Made by a program: the position numbers and the translations under genes | The notes under the pieces: model-generated | Database searches by the model: none | What the model was told of the DNA's origin: nothing | What the model saw: only the letters and a program-made list of their open reading frames with translations | In this document: positions 9,295 to 17,379 of the stretch, piece after piece | Layout: the number at the start of each line of letters is the position of its first letter | Position numbering within the stretch: position 1 is the first letter of the stretch | From: Anaerolineaceae bacterium | GTDB lineage: Bacteria > Chloroflexota > Anaerolineae > Aggregatilineales > Phototrophicaceae | DNA length: 64,000 bases | Reading direction: 5' to 3' | Assembly (NCBI GenBank): GCA_020634115.1 | Contig: JACKCH010000011.1 | Span: 868,001-932,000 of the forward strand

Positions 9295-9385
9295 GGAGCG
9301 ATGGCCGAGTGGTTTAAGGCGGTGGTCTTGAAAACCACTGAGGGTCTTGTGCCCTCCGGGGGTTCGAATCCCTCTCGCTCCGCCA
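9295..9385 (+). tRNA. tRNA-Ser (anticodon TGA)
   Basis: The acceptor GGAGCGA pairs with TCGCTCC, followed by discriminator G and an encoded CCA (9383-9385). The anticodon stem GTGGT/ACCAC frames loop CTTGAAA with anticodon TGA, which reads UCA-type serine codons. A long variable arm typical of class II tRNA is present, and the T-arm has TTCGAAT. Confidence 0.97.
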
Positions 9386-9401
9386 GGATTGACAATAAAA
9401 T

Positions 9402-9490
9402 GGGGAGGTGCCAGAGTGGTCGATTGGGGCCGCCTGCTAAGCGGTTAACCGTGTTAAAGCGGTTCGCAGGTTCGAATCCTGTCCTCCCCG
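9402..9490 (+). tRNA. tRNA-Ser (anticodon GCT), integration target of the outer ICE
   Basis: The acceptor GGGGAGG pairs with CCTCCCC, then discriminator G. The anticodon loop CTGCTAA gives anticodon GCT (AGC/AGU serine). It has a long variable arm and T-arm GCAGG/CCTGT. The genome continues CAGC, so a full CCA is not encoded, unlike the neighbouring tRNA-Ser. The 3' half overlaps, on the other strand, the last codons of the serine recombinase, which marks this tRNA as the probable attachment site. Confidence 0.96.
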
Positions 9491-11184
9491 CAGCTTTGGA
9501 CGGTAAGCGAACATGCCGTTCTGAGGAAACCAGCAGCAGTCTTGTTGCTGGTTTTCGTTTTGCTATAGCCCTGTTTTTCTTTTGCGCCATCACGCTCTCG
9601 TACCCAATTGCGAATATCTTGAAGATACGAGAACGGTGCACGCAGTTCCAGATGGATCATTCCCTGACAGTCAATCACGACTCGGGACACGATGTGATGC
9701 AGCAGTTCCTTCTGATCACTTCGCTCCAATAGATTATACACGATTCCGACCTGTGCAATCATTTGCAATGCCGTATCGAGATTCGCAATGTGGGTTTTGT
9801 GTTGGTATTGCAACGATTCAAGTGTGGATCGAATCGTATTGCGCCGATCCTGCCACTCACGCCACAGACTATCCCAGATGGCGTCTGTGATTTTGCTGGC
9901 AGCATACAGACGTGCCATCCGCCCTTCCTCGTCATCAATCGCCTTCAGGGATGCCTGAAGACGCTCTCGCTCATCCGGGCGAAGATGCCCAAGCTGTTCC
10001 GCAACATCCTGGGTATACACAGCGCGGATCATGGGCAGTAGTTCTGGATCAACCTGGATATGCATCAATGCAGCAGGAATCTGTCCGTCAATATCGCTGC
10101 ACAGAAAACTCACTTCACTACGGGCAACACGATAATACGGTGTTCCCCCACCAGAGCGTCCCGCATTCGAGGTTGAACCCGTCAATCGCTCCTGCCCCTT
10201 GCCATCAGGGTGTTCGTAATACGCGATTCCCTTGAGCAGATAGTCGTGCTTGCGATGCCGATTTCGTTTCTGATTTCGTTTCTCCAGTATTGCCAAGCCC
10301 CGCTCGAATTCTTCCGTGGTGACAATGGGATCCCAATTGCCGCGGATGGTCTTAGGCGGTACATTGGCCGCTTTGCTCGTTACCCAGCCAGCATACGTCC
10401 AGTTATGGAACATGGAACTCAATGTGTTGGTGTTGGCTTTATGCTGGCCGTTTCTCTTGACCTCAATGAAGGGTCTCCCGCTGCGATAGCGGTATCCTCG
10501 TGTGTGAAGCGCTTCGCAGATTCCCTCTAACGTGAGGCGATCTTCCAGCAGAAGATCAAAAGCATAACGAACAATTGGTACACGTTCAGGGTCCTGCTCA
10601 ATCCAGGTTTCGCGCCGCCCACTGATCTTTTTCGCTTCTCCCACGACCTTGCCTTCAACATTGATGTAGCCATCCGGCGCATAGTTCGAGTATCCACCAT
10701 TTGCCCGCTTTGCCTGTAATCCACCCACCACACGGATACCCAGTAAGGCTGATTCGCGTCGTGCCAATGTGAAAGACAGAGCTACAACAACCCGATCATC
10801 CGGATCCATGGGATCAAGATCCGGCTGGTTGGCGAAGCGTACCGCAACCCCGAATTCATGAAGTTCATCGATGGCACGCAGGGCTTCGGTGTCGTTACGG
10901 CCAAAGCGATCAGCCCGCTCCACGATGACGTGTGAGAACTTGCCAGCACGGGCATCTTCCAACAAGCGTTGATAAGCCTCGCGATGGGGTGTTGTCCCGG
11001 TCAGCACATCAACATATTCCTCGTAGACTGGCATGTCAGACCGTTGCAGTACATTATTCTCAATAGCAAAACGCTGCCGCGCCCGTGACATCTCGGGTTT
11101 TTGATTTTCGTCGCTGCTGGTGCGCAGATAGACTGCCCAACCGGCTTGCGGTGCTGCGATGGTTCTGGTCTTCTTTCTCGACAT
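9454..11184 (-). CDS. Large serine recombinase (outer ICE integrase)
   Basis: A 576-residue large serine recombinase. The N-terminal resolvase domain has the Y-x-R-x-S motif YLRTS with catalytic Ser23, the VERADRFGR region, then a recombinase domain (about 170-330) and a helical C-terminal part. It probably integrates and excises the element that begins at the adjacent tRNA-Ser. The last residues (GEDRIRTCEP) are antisense tRNA-Ser sequence, so the C-terminal end is host DNA and would differ in the circular form. AGGAA precedes the ATG. The same layout is seen for the second integrase of the window. Confidence 0.92.
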   Translation of the reverse strand: MSRKKTRTIAAPQAGWAVYLRTSSDENQKPEMSRARQRFAIENNVLQRSDMPVYEEYVDVLTGTTPHREAYQRLLEDARAGKFSHVIVERADRFGRNDTEALRAIDELHEFGVAVRFANQPDLDPMDPDDRVVVALSFTLARRESALLGIRVVGGLQAKRANGGYSNYAPDGYINVEGKVVGEAKKISGRRETWIEQDPERVPIVRYAFDLLLEDRLTLEGICEALHTRGYRYRSGRPFIEVKRNGQHKANTNTLSSMFHNWTYAGWVTSKAANVPPKTIRGNWDPIVTTEEFERGLAILEKRNQKRNRHRKHDYLLKGIAYYEHPDGKGQERLTGSTSNAGRSGGGTPYYRVARSEVSFLCSDIDGQIPAALMHIQVDPELLPMIRAVYTQDVAEQLGHLRPDERERLQASLKAIDDEEGRMARLYAASKITDAIWDSLWREWQDRRNTIRSTLESLQYQHKTHIANLDTALQMIAQVGIVYNLLERSDQKELLHHIVSRVVIDCQGMIHLELRAPFSYLQDIRNWVRERDGAKEKQGYSKTKTSNKTAAGFLRTACSLTVQSCGEDRIRTCEPL

Positions 11185-11232
11185 CAGTATTCCTGCTCAG
11201 TGGTGTATGCTTCCACTACGATACACTATCTT

Positions 11233-11400
11233 TCACGATATGTGTTTTTTCGGTGCAACCTCATGCAGTTTCGGCGTATCCGCTTGAGATTGTTTTGATT
11301 TCGCCACTAATTCAGCTACCGCCAACACGCGCTTGAGCATGTCCAGGGAAGTATCTGGTGGATGTTGGGTGTCTAAGCACTGTCTTGTCCGATTCGCCAT
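11233..11400 (-). CDS. Small hypothetical protein, coupled to the primase gene
   Basis: A 55-residue basic protein with a central predicted helix (LDMLKRVLAVAELVAKSK). Its ATG overlaps the primase stop codon (TGATG) and a GGAGA lies just upstream, so translational coupling supports a real gene. No family is recognised. It sits between the primase and the integrase on the same strand; a regulatory or excisionase-like role is possible but not shown. Confidence 0.5.
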   Translation of the reverse strand: MANRTRQCLDTQHPPDTSLDMLKRVLAVAELVAKSKQSQADTPKLHEVAPKKHIS

Positions 11401-12398
11401 CACCGATTCTCCAGAGAACCACGAATTGACTTTTGGACGGCCTCTGTGATCCACGCATACAGGTCACCACCGCTAAGGTAGAGCTCGGTGATGTCCTTGC
11501 CATGCGGCACCGGCATCTCGTGGAAACGGCGCGAGAGGCGCAGCAGTCGCTCCGTTGCCTTCTTTCCCGCTTCATCCCGGTCGTAGGCGACGAAGATTCG
11601 TTGCTGACCAATCAGCGCACTATACCAACGTGCCGTCATCCGGGCGGTGGCACTCCCCAGCGTCACCGGCGCGATCAGACTGCCCGCTTCCTGCTGAACG
11701 AGCAGGGTGTCGAACTCCCCCTCGCAGAACAGGGCACTCCGGTGATTTGCCAGCACATCGGCATTGAACAGGCCGTGCGCGCTGCCCCCAGGGATCTGGA
11801 CATACTTCGGATCGCCATAGGCGCGGCGCACCTTGACTGCCCAGAGCACATCCGCCGCGAACCAGGGGATCGTGATGCCGCAAGGGACCTCCAGCCCTTC
11901 CAGTGAGCGCCACTCACGAAAGTCGCCGGGGATATAACCCAGCCGCGCTGATCGGATGGTGGCCGTCGTTAACCCGCGTTCCAACAGATAGTCCAGCGCC
12001 GGTTCGCCTTCCGCTGACCAGAGGGTATCTTCCGCCAGGCTGACGACCCGCGCCGCCCGTTCTTGCCAGTCCCAGTCCGGCGGCTCGGATGCTGCTGGCA
12101 GACGCTTGTGTTCGGTTGGGGATACTTCGGGCTGCGGCTCGCCCAGCACGCGCAGGGCAGCAGTGAACGAGAGATGGCGATAGTGGCGCAGCCAATCCAC
12201 GGCATCGCCCCGGGTGTCGCAGGCGCCGAAGCAGCGGTAGCCATCGGGCCACACGGCCAGGCTGAAGCCCTTACGCTCGTGGTGAAAGGGACATTTCCAC
12301 AGGTGCGCCCGCCCGCCATGCAGTGGCGCCGGTCCCAAATCCTGCGCTACCAGCTGGCGCAGATCGCAATCTTCCTTCAAATGGTGGGTGTCAACCAT
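11400..12398 (-). CDS. DNA primase-like protein (CHC2 zinc finger + Toprim)
   Basis: A 332-residue protein. The N-terminal zinc ribbon resembles CHC2 (CPFHHERKGF then YRCFGACDTRGD, about 35-65), and the C-terminal half is a Toprim domain (FCEGEFDTLL about 230, VAYDRDEAGKKA about 280). It probably primes replication of the element. The ATG at 12398 is chosen because GGGAAAG lies just upstream; an in-frame ATG at 12464 would overlap the upstream gene. It is the third gene of a minus-strand replication unit after the RHH and DUF3987 genes. It is shorter than chromosomal DnaG and lacks a helicase-binding domain, as is usual for plasmid or phage primases. Confidence 0.85.
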   Translation of the reverse strand: MVDTHHLKEDCDLRQLVAQDLGPAPLHGGRAHLWKCPFHHERKGFSLAVWPDGYRCFGACDTRGDAVDWLRHYRHLSFTAALRVLGEPQPEVSPTEHKRLPAASEPPDWDWQERAARVVSLAEDTLWSAEGEPALDYLLERGLTTATIRSARLGYIPGDFREWRSLEGLEVPCGITIPWFAADVLWAVKVRRAYGDPKYVQIPGGSAHGLFNADVLANHRSALFCEGEFDTLLVQQEAGSLIAPVTLGSATARMTARWYSALIGQQRIFVAYDRDEAGKKATERLLRLSRRFHEMPVPHGKDITELYLSGGDLYAWITEAVQKSIRGSLENR

Positions 12399-12441
12399 AT
12401 TTTCTTTCCCTGTTTCTCTAATTGTCACGGGATGGGACAAT

Positions 12442-12463
12442 TGACAATTCGCGGCAATTGTCA
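12442..12463. repeat. 22-bp inverted repeat before the primase gene
   Basis: TGACAATT and AATTGTCA flank a six-base spacer. A further ATTGTCACG copy (12421-12429) and an ATGGGACA box (12432-12439) lie next to it. The site covers the 3' end of the DUF3987 gene and the gap before the primase start, a plausible operator. Confidence 0.5.
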
Positions 12464-14071
12464 CGACCCGGTGCCAATTGCCGGATCAAGCAAACGGTAG
12501 GCTTCGGACTTCACTCCCGGCTTCGGCGGCAATTCGACCCGCCCGACACAGCCATCTTCTTCGAGTGCTCGTAGCGCCTCAATCACCGGCTTGCGCGGCG
12601 AACGCAGGGCGCGGTAGATGTCGCGCACGGTGGCAGTCCCCCCACAAGCCCGCAGGAAACCGAGGATGCGATTCTCCAGGCGTCCCTCTTCGTTCTCACC
12701 GAGGTCGGCCAGCAGCCGGTGGGCCGACGCCCGCCAGGTCTCGACAATTTGCTGAGCGCGGTACCAGTGAGTAGCCGAGACGGCCAGGCGAGACGGCGTG
12801 TCATGGGCATCCGCCCAGTCGAGCGCCGCCAGCAGGATGGCGACCTTGATGGCCTGGACGTGCAGCCGCCCGTAGATCGCCCGCAGCCGGTCATCAAGCG
12901 ATGAGTCCGGGGCGGTCATGGCTCGCAGCGCCTGCTCGTAGGCATGACAGGCTGCCCAGAAATCCGCCGGCAGCGACCAGGCTTCGGCGGCTTGCTTCTC
13001 CCCCAGGGCATCGGCCATTGGCGGTTCGGGCAGCTTCGCGTGCAGCCGCTGCAGCCGGTTGGCGAGATCGATCGGGAGCGGGCTGTCTTTTGATGCGGGA
13101 CGTTCGGCGTAGTCGGGTTCGGGCGTTAGCAGGCCGAAGCGTGCCAGGTTGCCGTTGTACCAGTCGGCGGGCGAGAGCGCATTGCTCAGTTCTGCTGGGG
13201 TGGCCGCGCCGAGGATCGAGAGGGCGGCATCGCGGATGACCACCAGACCCTTGTTGTTGGTGTTCGAGTCGAGATAGGCCGGACAGTCGTAGAGCGTCAT
13301 GATGAGTTCTTTCATGCCCGCCATATAGTCGCGTCCGAGCGACTTGAACAACCCGGACAGCTCGTCGCGCAGCAGCCCACGCTGGGCCGCGTAGCGGTTC
13401 CCTTTCTCCAACCGCGTCCGATCCTCGTGGGGGATGTCGGCGAAGTTGGGGGGCAGGACACCGCCCAGCATCGCCATGAAGTTCTCCGGCGAACCGGGCT
13501 GCGGCATCAGCATGTGTGGGATAGACAGCCGCGCTACTTCCGAGGCCAGGCTTAACCCCGCCGACTTGCGGTAGTAGGTCGAGACGGCCACAATCATCAG
13601 GTAGAGGTTGGGGAACACCGGCTGGCGCCAGGGGGTCTGGATGTAGACCCGCCGCCCGACAGCAATCGCCGCCAAGTAAAGCCCGGCACCCAGATGGAAT
13701 GCCAGCGGCGTCTCGTTGGCGGCGTTCCCCGCCCAGCGGACGTAGTCATCCAGCCATTTTCCAACACCAGCGGCCTGTTGAAGCTGGGCGTCGGTCAGTT
13801 GCGCCGAAACCGGAAGTTCCGGCACGATGGTGAGATCGGCTGTCCGTCCCGGCACTTCCGGCGGTGGGGCAGTCGGATCGACTGCCAGTACTGCCCGCAG
13901 CAGGTCGGGGCCGAGTACCTTGCGCAGGAAGCGCAGGTCGTCCGGCACGGTCGGGTCGAGGTGCGCCAGCAGCAGGGCAGGGGCCGGACTGAGCGAGAGG
14001 TCTGCCCATGACAGCCCGACCAGCGCCCGCGCCAGCCCATAGGCATCCTGAGGTGAGAGCGTGACGGTCAT
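12461..14071 (-). CDS. DUF3987-like replication protein with a degenerate P-loop
   Basis: A 536-residue protein resembling the DUF3987 primase-associated helicase-like proteins of mobile elements. The expected Walker A (G-x-x-G-x-[RK]-K-S) is replaced by AVSTYYRKSAG, so ATP binding may be weakened. A conserved-looking RDELSGLFKSLGRDYMAGMK segment lies at about 225-245, and a winged-helix-like end follows (GTATVRDIYRALRSPRKPVI). It lies between the RHH gene, whose stop overlaps its ATG (TGATG), and the primase gene, which suggests a shared replication role. The exact activity is not known. Confidence 0.7.
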   Translation of the reverse strand: MTVTLSPQDAYGLARALVGLSWADLSLSPAPALLLAHLDPTVPDDLRFLRKVLGPDLLRAVLAVDPTAPPPEVPGRTADLTIVPELPVSAQLTDAQLQQAAGVGKWLDDYVRWAGNAANETPLAFHLGAGLYLAAIAVGRRVYIQTPWRQPVFPNLYLMIVAVSTYYRKSAGLSLASEVARLSIPHMLMPQPGSPENFMAMLGGVLPPNFADIPHEDRTRLEKGNRYAAQRGLLRDELSGLFKSLGRDYMAGMKELIMTLYDCPAYLDSNTNNKGLVVIRDAALSILGAATPAELSNALSPADWYNGNLARFGLLTPEPDYAERPASKDSPLPIDLANRLQRLHAKLPEPPMADALGEKQAAEAWSLPADFWAACHAYEQALRAMTAPDSSLDDRLRAIYGRLHVQAIKVAILLAALDWADAHDTPSRLAVSATHWYRAQQIVETWRASAHRLLADLGENEEGRLENRILGFLRACGGTATVRDIYRALRSPRKPVIEALRALEEDGCVGRVELPPKPGVKSEAYRLLDPAIGTGS

Positions 14072-14271
14072 CAGGCTTCCCGCTCCTCAGGTGATGCGGC
14101 GAACCGTTCGCCGCGCCGGGTTTCCTCCGCTGCCAGCGCCTGGCAGACCACGACGTAAATCAGGTTGGCGAGCGGGCGGCGCTCTTGGCGTGCCCACTGG
14201 ATGAGCTTGTGCTGGGTCACTGCCGTCAGGCGGAAAGCGACGCGCTCCGATAAGATGTCTTCCTCGTACAT
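14071..14271 (-). CDS. Small RHH-like DNA-binding protein
   Basis: A 66-residue protein with a beta strand and two helices in the order of a ribbon-helix-helix fold (SERVAFRLTAVTQHKL, then RRPLANLIYVVVCQAL). The ATG at 14271 is chosen because GGAGGC lies just upstream; longer in-frame starts would run into the repeat array. It is first in the minus-strand replication unit and divergent from the regulators, so it may repress this region. Confidence 0.6.
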   Translation of the reverse strand: MYEEDILSERVAFRLTAVTQHKLIQWARQERRPLANLIYVVVCQALAAEETRRGERFAASPEEREA

Positions 14272-14335
14272 TACAGCCTCCACATGTCCATTCCATGACC
14301 ACAGCATACCGGAAAACATCGAACAGGTGTGCGAG

Positions 14336-14412
14336 AAAATGGGACAAACTGGCTGGCAAAATGGGACAACTTGCGCGGGAAAATGGGACACGCGGTGCGG
14401 GAAAATGGGACA
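14336..14412 (+). repeat. Four iteron-like repeats with exact 22-bp period
   Basis: AAAATGGGACA occurs at 14336, 14358, 14380 and 14402, always in the same orientation and exactly 22 bases apart (two helical turns). The array lies in the divergent region between the RHH-replication unit and the first regulator. It could be a replication origin iteron set or a multi-site operator. Confidence 0.8.
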
Positions 14413-14571
14413 CGCCCCGAAGACAAACCCGATTCCTACCCACTTCGTAGGGAAATCAAAAGATATGTTCCCCCCACCGTTGGAAAATTGTGATATGCTA
14501 TGAAGTCCCCGAATAGAACATTAGTTCGTAGTTATAGAAGGCTCATACCAGCAAGGAGGCACTCCACCATC

Positions 14572-15147
14572 ATGAATCCCATCCGTGTGGTCGTCATCGA
14601 CCGCAATGACATTACCCGCAAGGGCGTGGAGGGGATCGTCGGCGATGCCGGCGAGCTATTCGAAGTCCTGACGACCTTCGCCCGGCTGCGCGAAGTGGAC
14701 CGGTATTTCAAGGAACAGGGGGATGACGTTGACGTGGTCATCCTCGACGACCAGACCATTCACCCGAAGGAAGTGACGAACCTGGTGACGACCTGCTATC
14801 AGCGTTTCCGTGAGATGGGGGTCATCGTAATGAGCCAGCGGCGGCAGAGCGCCTACATCCAGGACGTGATGCGCTGGGGGAATGCCAGTTTCATCCTGAA
14901 GAATGGCGATGTGCAGGAACAGCTGCTCCGTGCCTTGCAGCTCATCAGCAGCAAGTACCCGTTCATCTCACCCGCTGCTTTCAAGCTCATGAACTGCGGC
15001 ACGCCAGCGACGCTCGATCCGCAGGACTGGGATGTGCTGCGACTGACCGAACAGGGATTGCGGGCGCAAGCGATCAGCGACATCCTGGGGATTTCACGCA
15101 AGACGGTCTACCGGGTGCGGGCCGGCTCAAGCAGCGGCTGGGGGTGA
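14572..15147 (+). CDS. Receiver-HTH response regulator, frame lost at the C-terminal helix-turn-helix
   Basis: As read, 191 residues. It has a receiver-like domain with acidic residues VVVIDRND, a phosphoacceptor-like Asp in VVILDD and a conserved Lys in FILKNGD, followed by a LuxR-type helix-turn-helix (RAQAISDILGISRKTVYRV). The frame then ends in GSSSGWG. In the +1 frame the sequence continues as RLKQRLGVSNNENLVDAA and further to a stop at 15207-15209, matching the C-terminus of the next gene (KLKQRFGAATNEHLISRA). So one base seems to be missing near 15120. GGAGG lies before the ATG at 14572. It probably controls element genes through the nearby repeats. Confidence 0.8.
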   Translation: MNPIRVVVIDRNDITRKGVEGIVGDAGELFEVLTTFARLREVDRYFKEQGDDVDVVILDDQTIHPKEVTNLVTTCYQRFREMGVIVMSQRRQSAYIQDVMRWGNASFILKNGDVQEQLLRALQLISSKYPFISPAAFKLMNCGTPATLDPQDWDVLRLTEQGLRAQAISDILGISRKTVYRVRAGSSSGWG

Positions 15148-15209
15148 GCAACAACGAGAACCTGGTGGATGCGGCCCGCAAGCAGGGACTGCTCGAAAAC
15201 AAAGACTAA
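15122..15209 (+). pseudogene. Out-of-frame C-terminal tail of the response regulator
   Basis: In a frame shifted relative to the gene above, these bases encode the expected end of a LuxR-type domain (RLKQRLGVSNNENLVDAA, then RKQGLLENKD and stop). Adding one C to the GCC run near 15120 would restore a 212-residue protein. Confidence 0.6.
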
Positions 15210-15280
15210 GCGCCTCTTTTCTCCTGCCCCCTTACCTAACTGCAAAAATACCAGAAACCTGAGCAAATTCCCGGCGCGGT

Positions 15281-15313
15281 TGTCCCATTTTGCCGCGCCG
15301 ATTGTCCTATTTT
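15281..15313 (-). repeat. Two inverted copies of the iteron-like box, 22 bp apart
   Basis: TGTCCCATTTT at 15281 and TGTCCTATTTT at 15303 are the reverse complement of the AAAATGGGACA box upstream, again at 22-bp spacing, with one mismatch in the second copy. They lie just upstream of a TACGCT box (15341-15346) and the second regulator gene. Confidence 0.7.
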
Positions 15314-15381
15314 CTCGCCCACTCAAAGGCGTTTCTGTGTTACGCTGGAACCAGAAACCCGGATGGGACGAAAGGCAGGGC

Positions 15382-16023
15382 ATGAAACACCGCATCCTGA
15401 TCGCGGATGAAGCCGACCTGATGCTGCTTGGGATCGAGACGATCCTGCAGAACTACCCTGGGGCCGACGTGATCGGCACCGCTCGCAGCGGGGGTGAACT
15501 GTTGGCGAAGAGCAAAGGGCAGCATCCCGACATCATCATCCTGAATGAGCGGCTGGACGCGCTGATTGATGTGCTGGCGCTGACCGAACGGCTGAAGCAG
15601 GTGAGTCCCCAGTCGCGCCTGATCGTGGTAGGCAGCCTGGCGGAGGGTCTGCTGATCCGTGATCTGTTCGCCTGTGACGTGCTGGCCTACCTGTTCGCGG
15701 GCGATGATCTTCGGGATCATCTGGTGGCGGCGGTACAGGCGGTGGCGCAGCGCCGCCCGTATCTGTCACCAACGGCCAACAGCGCCTACCTGGTGGCGAT
15801 GCAGTCCCCGCTGCGGGACTGGCAGCTCGACCCCGAGGCCCGCGCCATGCTGCGGCTGCTGATGGGTGGGGTGCACATCGCGGACATCGCCCGGCAGCTC
15901 GACATTCCGATGCGGCGGGCCTACTTCCTGCGCCACAAGCTGAAGCAGCGTTTCGGCGCAGCCACCAATGAACACCTGATCAGCCGGGCGGTGAGTGAGG
16001 GGTTCATTGTCCCCGAAGTGTGA
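15382..16023 (+). CDS. Atypical receiver-HTH regulator
   Basis: A 213-residue paralogue of the preceding regulator. The receiver part has HRILIADEADLM, but the phosphoacceptor position reads DIIILNERL (Asn instead of Asp), and the conserved Lys region reads YLFAGDD. It therefore probably works without phosphorylation. The C-terminal helix-turn-helix is intact (HIADIARQLDIPMRRAYFLR, then LKQRFGA). AGGCAGGG precedes the ATG; longer in-frame starts would cross the repeat boxes. It is followed by the transfer operon and may regulate it. Confidence 0.82.
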   Translation: MKHRILIADEADLMLLGIETILQNYPGADVIGTARSGGELLAKSKGQHPDIIILNERLDALIDVLALTERLKQVSPQSRLIVVGSLAEGLLIRDLFACDVLAYLFAGDDLRDHLVAAVQAVAQRRPYLSPTANSAYLVAMQSPLRDWQLDPEARAMLRLLMGGVHIADIARQLDIPMRRAYFLRHKLKQRFGAATNEHLISRAVSEGFIVPEV

Positions 16024-16043
16024 TGTGTAATTTTCCCGGTTGA

Positions 16044-16109
16044 TTTGCCAAAATTGACGGGCTGAAACTGTAATCCTACACACGTTTGCCACGCCGGATT
16101 TGCTACGCT
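16044..16109 (+). promoter_or_regulatory. Shared 29-bp operator plus TACGCT box, copy A
   Basis: TTTGCCAAAATTGACGGG followed by CTGAAACTGTA (16044-16072), then 31 bases, then TACGCT (16104-16109) preceded by TGC like an extended -10. The same motif, spacing and box occur at 22419-22484 and, on the minus strand, at 30249-30314. Copy A lies 38 bases before the first gene of the transfer operon. Confidence 0.75.
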
Positions 16110-16146
16110 GAAACGCAGATGAAGAAGTGGTTCTGCGGAGGCGTTC

Positions 16147-17364
16147 ATGCGGCGTGTGTTGGTATTCCTGGCTGTGCTGTGCCTGGTGACCTGGGGCACG
16201 GCAGCTTTCCTGTTGTTCCGGCAGTCGCAGGCGGATAACGCGCCGCTGCCGACGCTGATGGTGCTGCCCTCGGTCACGCCGTCCGTTACTGCGACGGCGA
16301 CATTCACACCCACCGCCACACCAACTGCAACGACTACCTTCACACCCACCGCGACACCGATGGCGACGGCCACCTTCACGCCAACGCCCACACCGACCCT
16401 CGCCACGCGCGTGCTGGACATCCAGGCCGTCATGCCGGGGGTGTACGTCCCACCGACCCCCACGCCCTTCCCGCCGGGGACGATCCTCCTGCCCGCGCCA
16501 CCCAACCCGGTCGAACCGCTGCCCGACGCAACCGGCGAGCCACCGCCCTACACCGGCTGGTACAGCTTCGAGTCGGATAACCCGGCGGTGCAGTACAGCA
16601 CACCCTGGGAACGGCGGCTCAACGCCAACGCCAGCCGGGGCCAGTACCATCGCAGCGAGAATCCCCGCAGCTATGCCATTTTCCGCTTCGAGGGCGAAGG
16701 GCTGCGCATCCGTTACGTGGCAGCCCGCAACATGGGCATGTTCCAGGTCGTGGTGGATGGCGTGGTGATCGACACGGTGGACGCCTACACGCCGGAACTG
16801 GCTTTCCCCGGCACGCGGGTGTACTTCGTCGGACAGGGGACGCACACGCTCGAACTGCGCGGCGGCGGACGGAATCCCGCCAGCGAGGGCGACACGCTGG
16901 CACTGGATGCGGTGCAGGTCTTCCGCGGGACGGCCAACACATTGATTATCCCGCCGCCGCTGCAAACGACCACCCCCACACCCCAACCGCAGCCCGCCGC
17001 CGGGGTCGAAGTGGTCGCCGCGCCGGCCACACCTCGCCCGACCGTTACGCCCGCACCTCTAAGTGTCATCACCGTAGCGGTGGTGATCGCCTACGACGAG
17101 AACGGCAACAAGGCGGTCGATCCGGCGGAAGGGGTGGCCGGGATTTCAGTGCGGATCGTCGAGGTCGGGACGAACCGGGCCATCGCCCAGGGGTTCACCG
17201 ACGCGAGCGGCTTCGCTCAATTGCAAGTCGTGACCTCGGCCCAGGCGCGGGCCGTCGTGCCGTATTTCGGCAAGGTGTGGGCCATCCCCGCGGGCCGGAA
17301 TGGGGCGACGGCCCGCTTCACGCTGCTGCTCACGCCCGGCAACCAGCCTGGCCTGATTCCTTAA
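16147..17364 (+). CDS. Anchored TP-rich surface protein with jelly-roll-like and SdrD-like domains
   Basis: A 405-residue protein. One N-terminal membrane helix (about 3-25), then a TATPTATTTF-type linker, then a beta-rich domain at about 135-260 (YTGWYSFESDNPAVQYS to LALDAVQVF) resembling galactose-binding jelly-rolls, a second TP linker, and a C-terminal Ig/SdrD-B-like repeat (VIAYDENGNKAVDPAEGV). It is probably exposed on the outside of the cell. As first gene of the transfer operon with GGAGG before the ATG, it may act in mating contact; this is an inference from position. Confidence 0.78.
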   Translation: MRRVLVFLAVLCLVTWGTAAFLLFRQSQADNAPLPTLMVLPSVTPSVTATATFTPTATPTATTTFTPTATPMATATFTPTPTPTLATRVLDIQAVMPGVYVPPTPTPFPPGTILLPAPPNPVEPLPDATGEPPPYTGWYSFESDNPAVQYSTPWERRLNANASRGQYHRSENPRSYAIFRFEGEGLRIRYVAARNMGMFQVVVDGVVIDTVDAYTPELAFPGTRVYFVGQGTHTLELRGGGRNPASEGDTLALDAVQVFRGTANTLIIPPPLQTTTPTPQPQPAAGVEVVAAPATPRPTVTPAPLSVITVAVVIAYDENGNKAVDPAEGVAGISVRIVEVGTNRAIAQGFTDASGFAQLQVVTSAQARAVVPYFGKVWAIPAGRNGATARFTLLLTPGNQPGLIP

Positions 17365-17379
17365 TAAAGGATAATCCTG

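Noticed and set aside
9261..9641. Open frame with GFEP-like peptides over the tRNA-Ser genes
   Set aside because: This is the known false translation of antisense tRNA sequence.
15766..16986. A 406-codon minus-strand frame
   Set aside because: Antisense to the regulator and the TP-rich gene; Arg/Gly-rich shadow of a GC-rich region.
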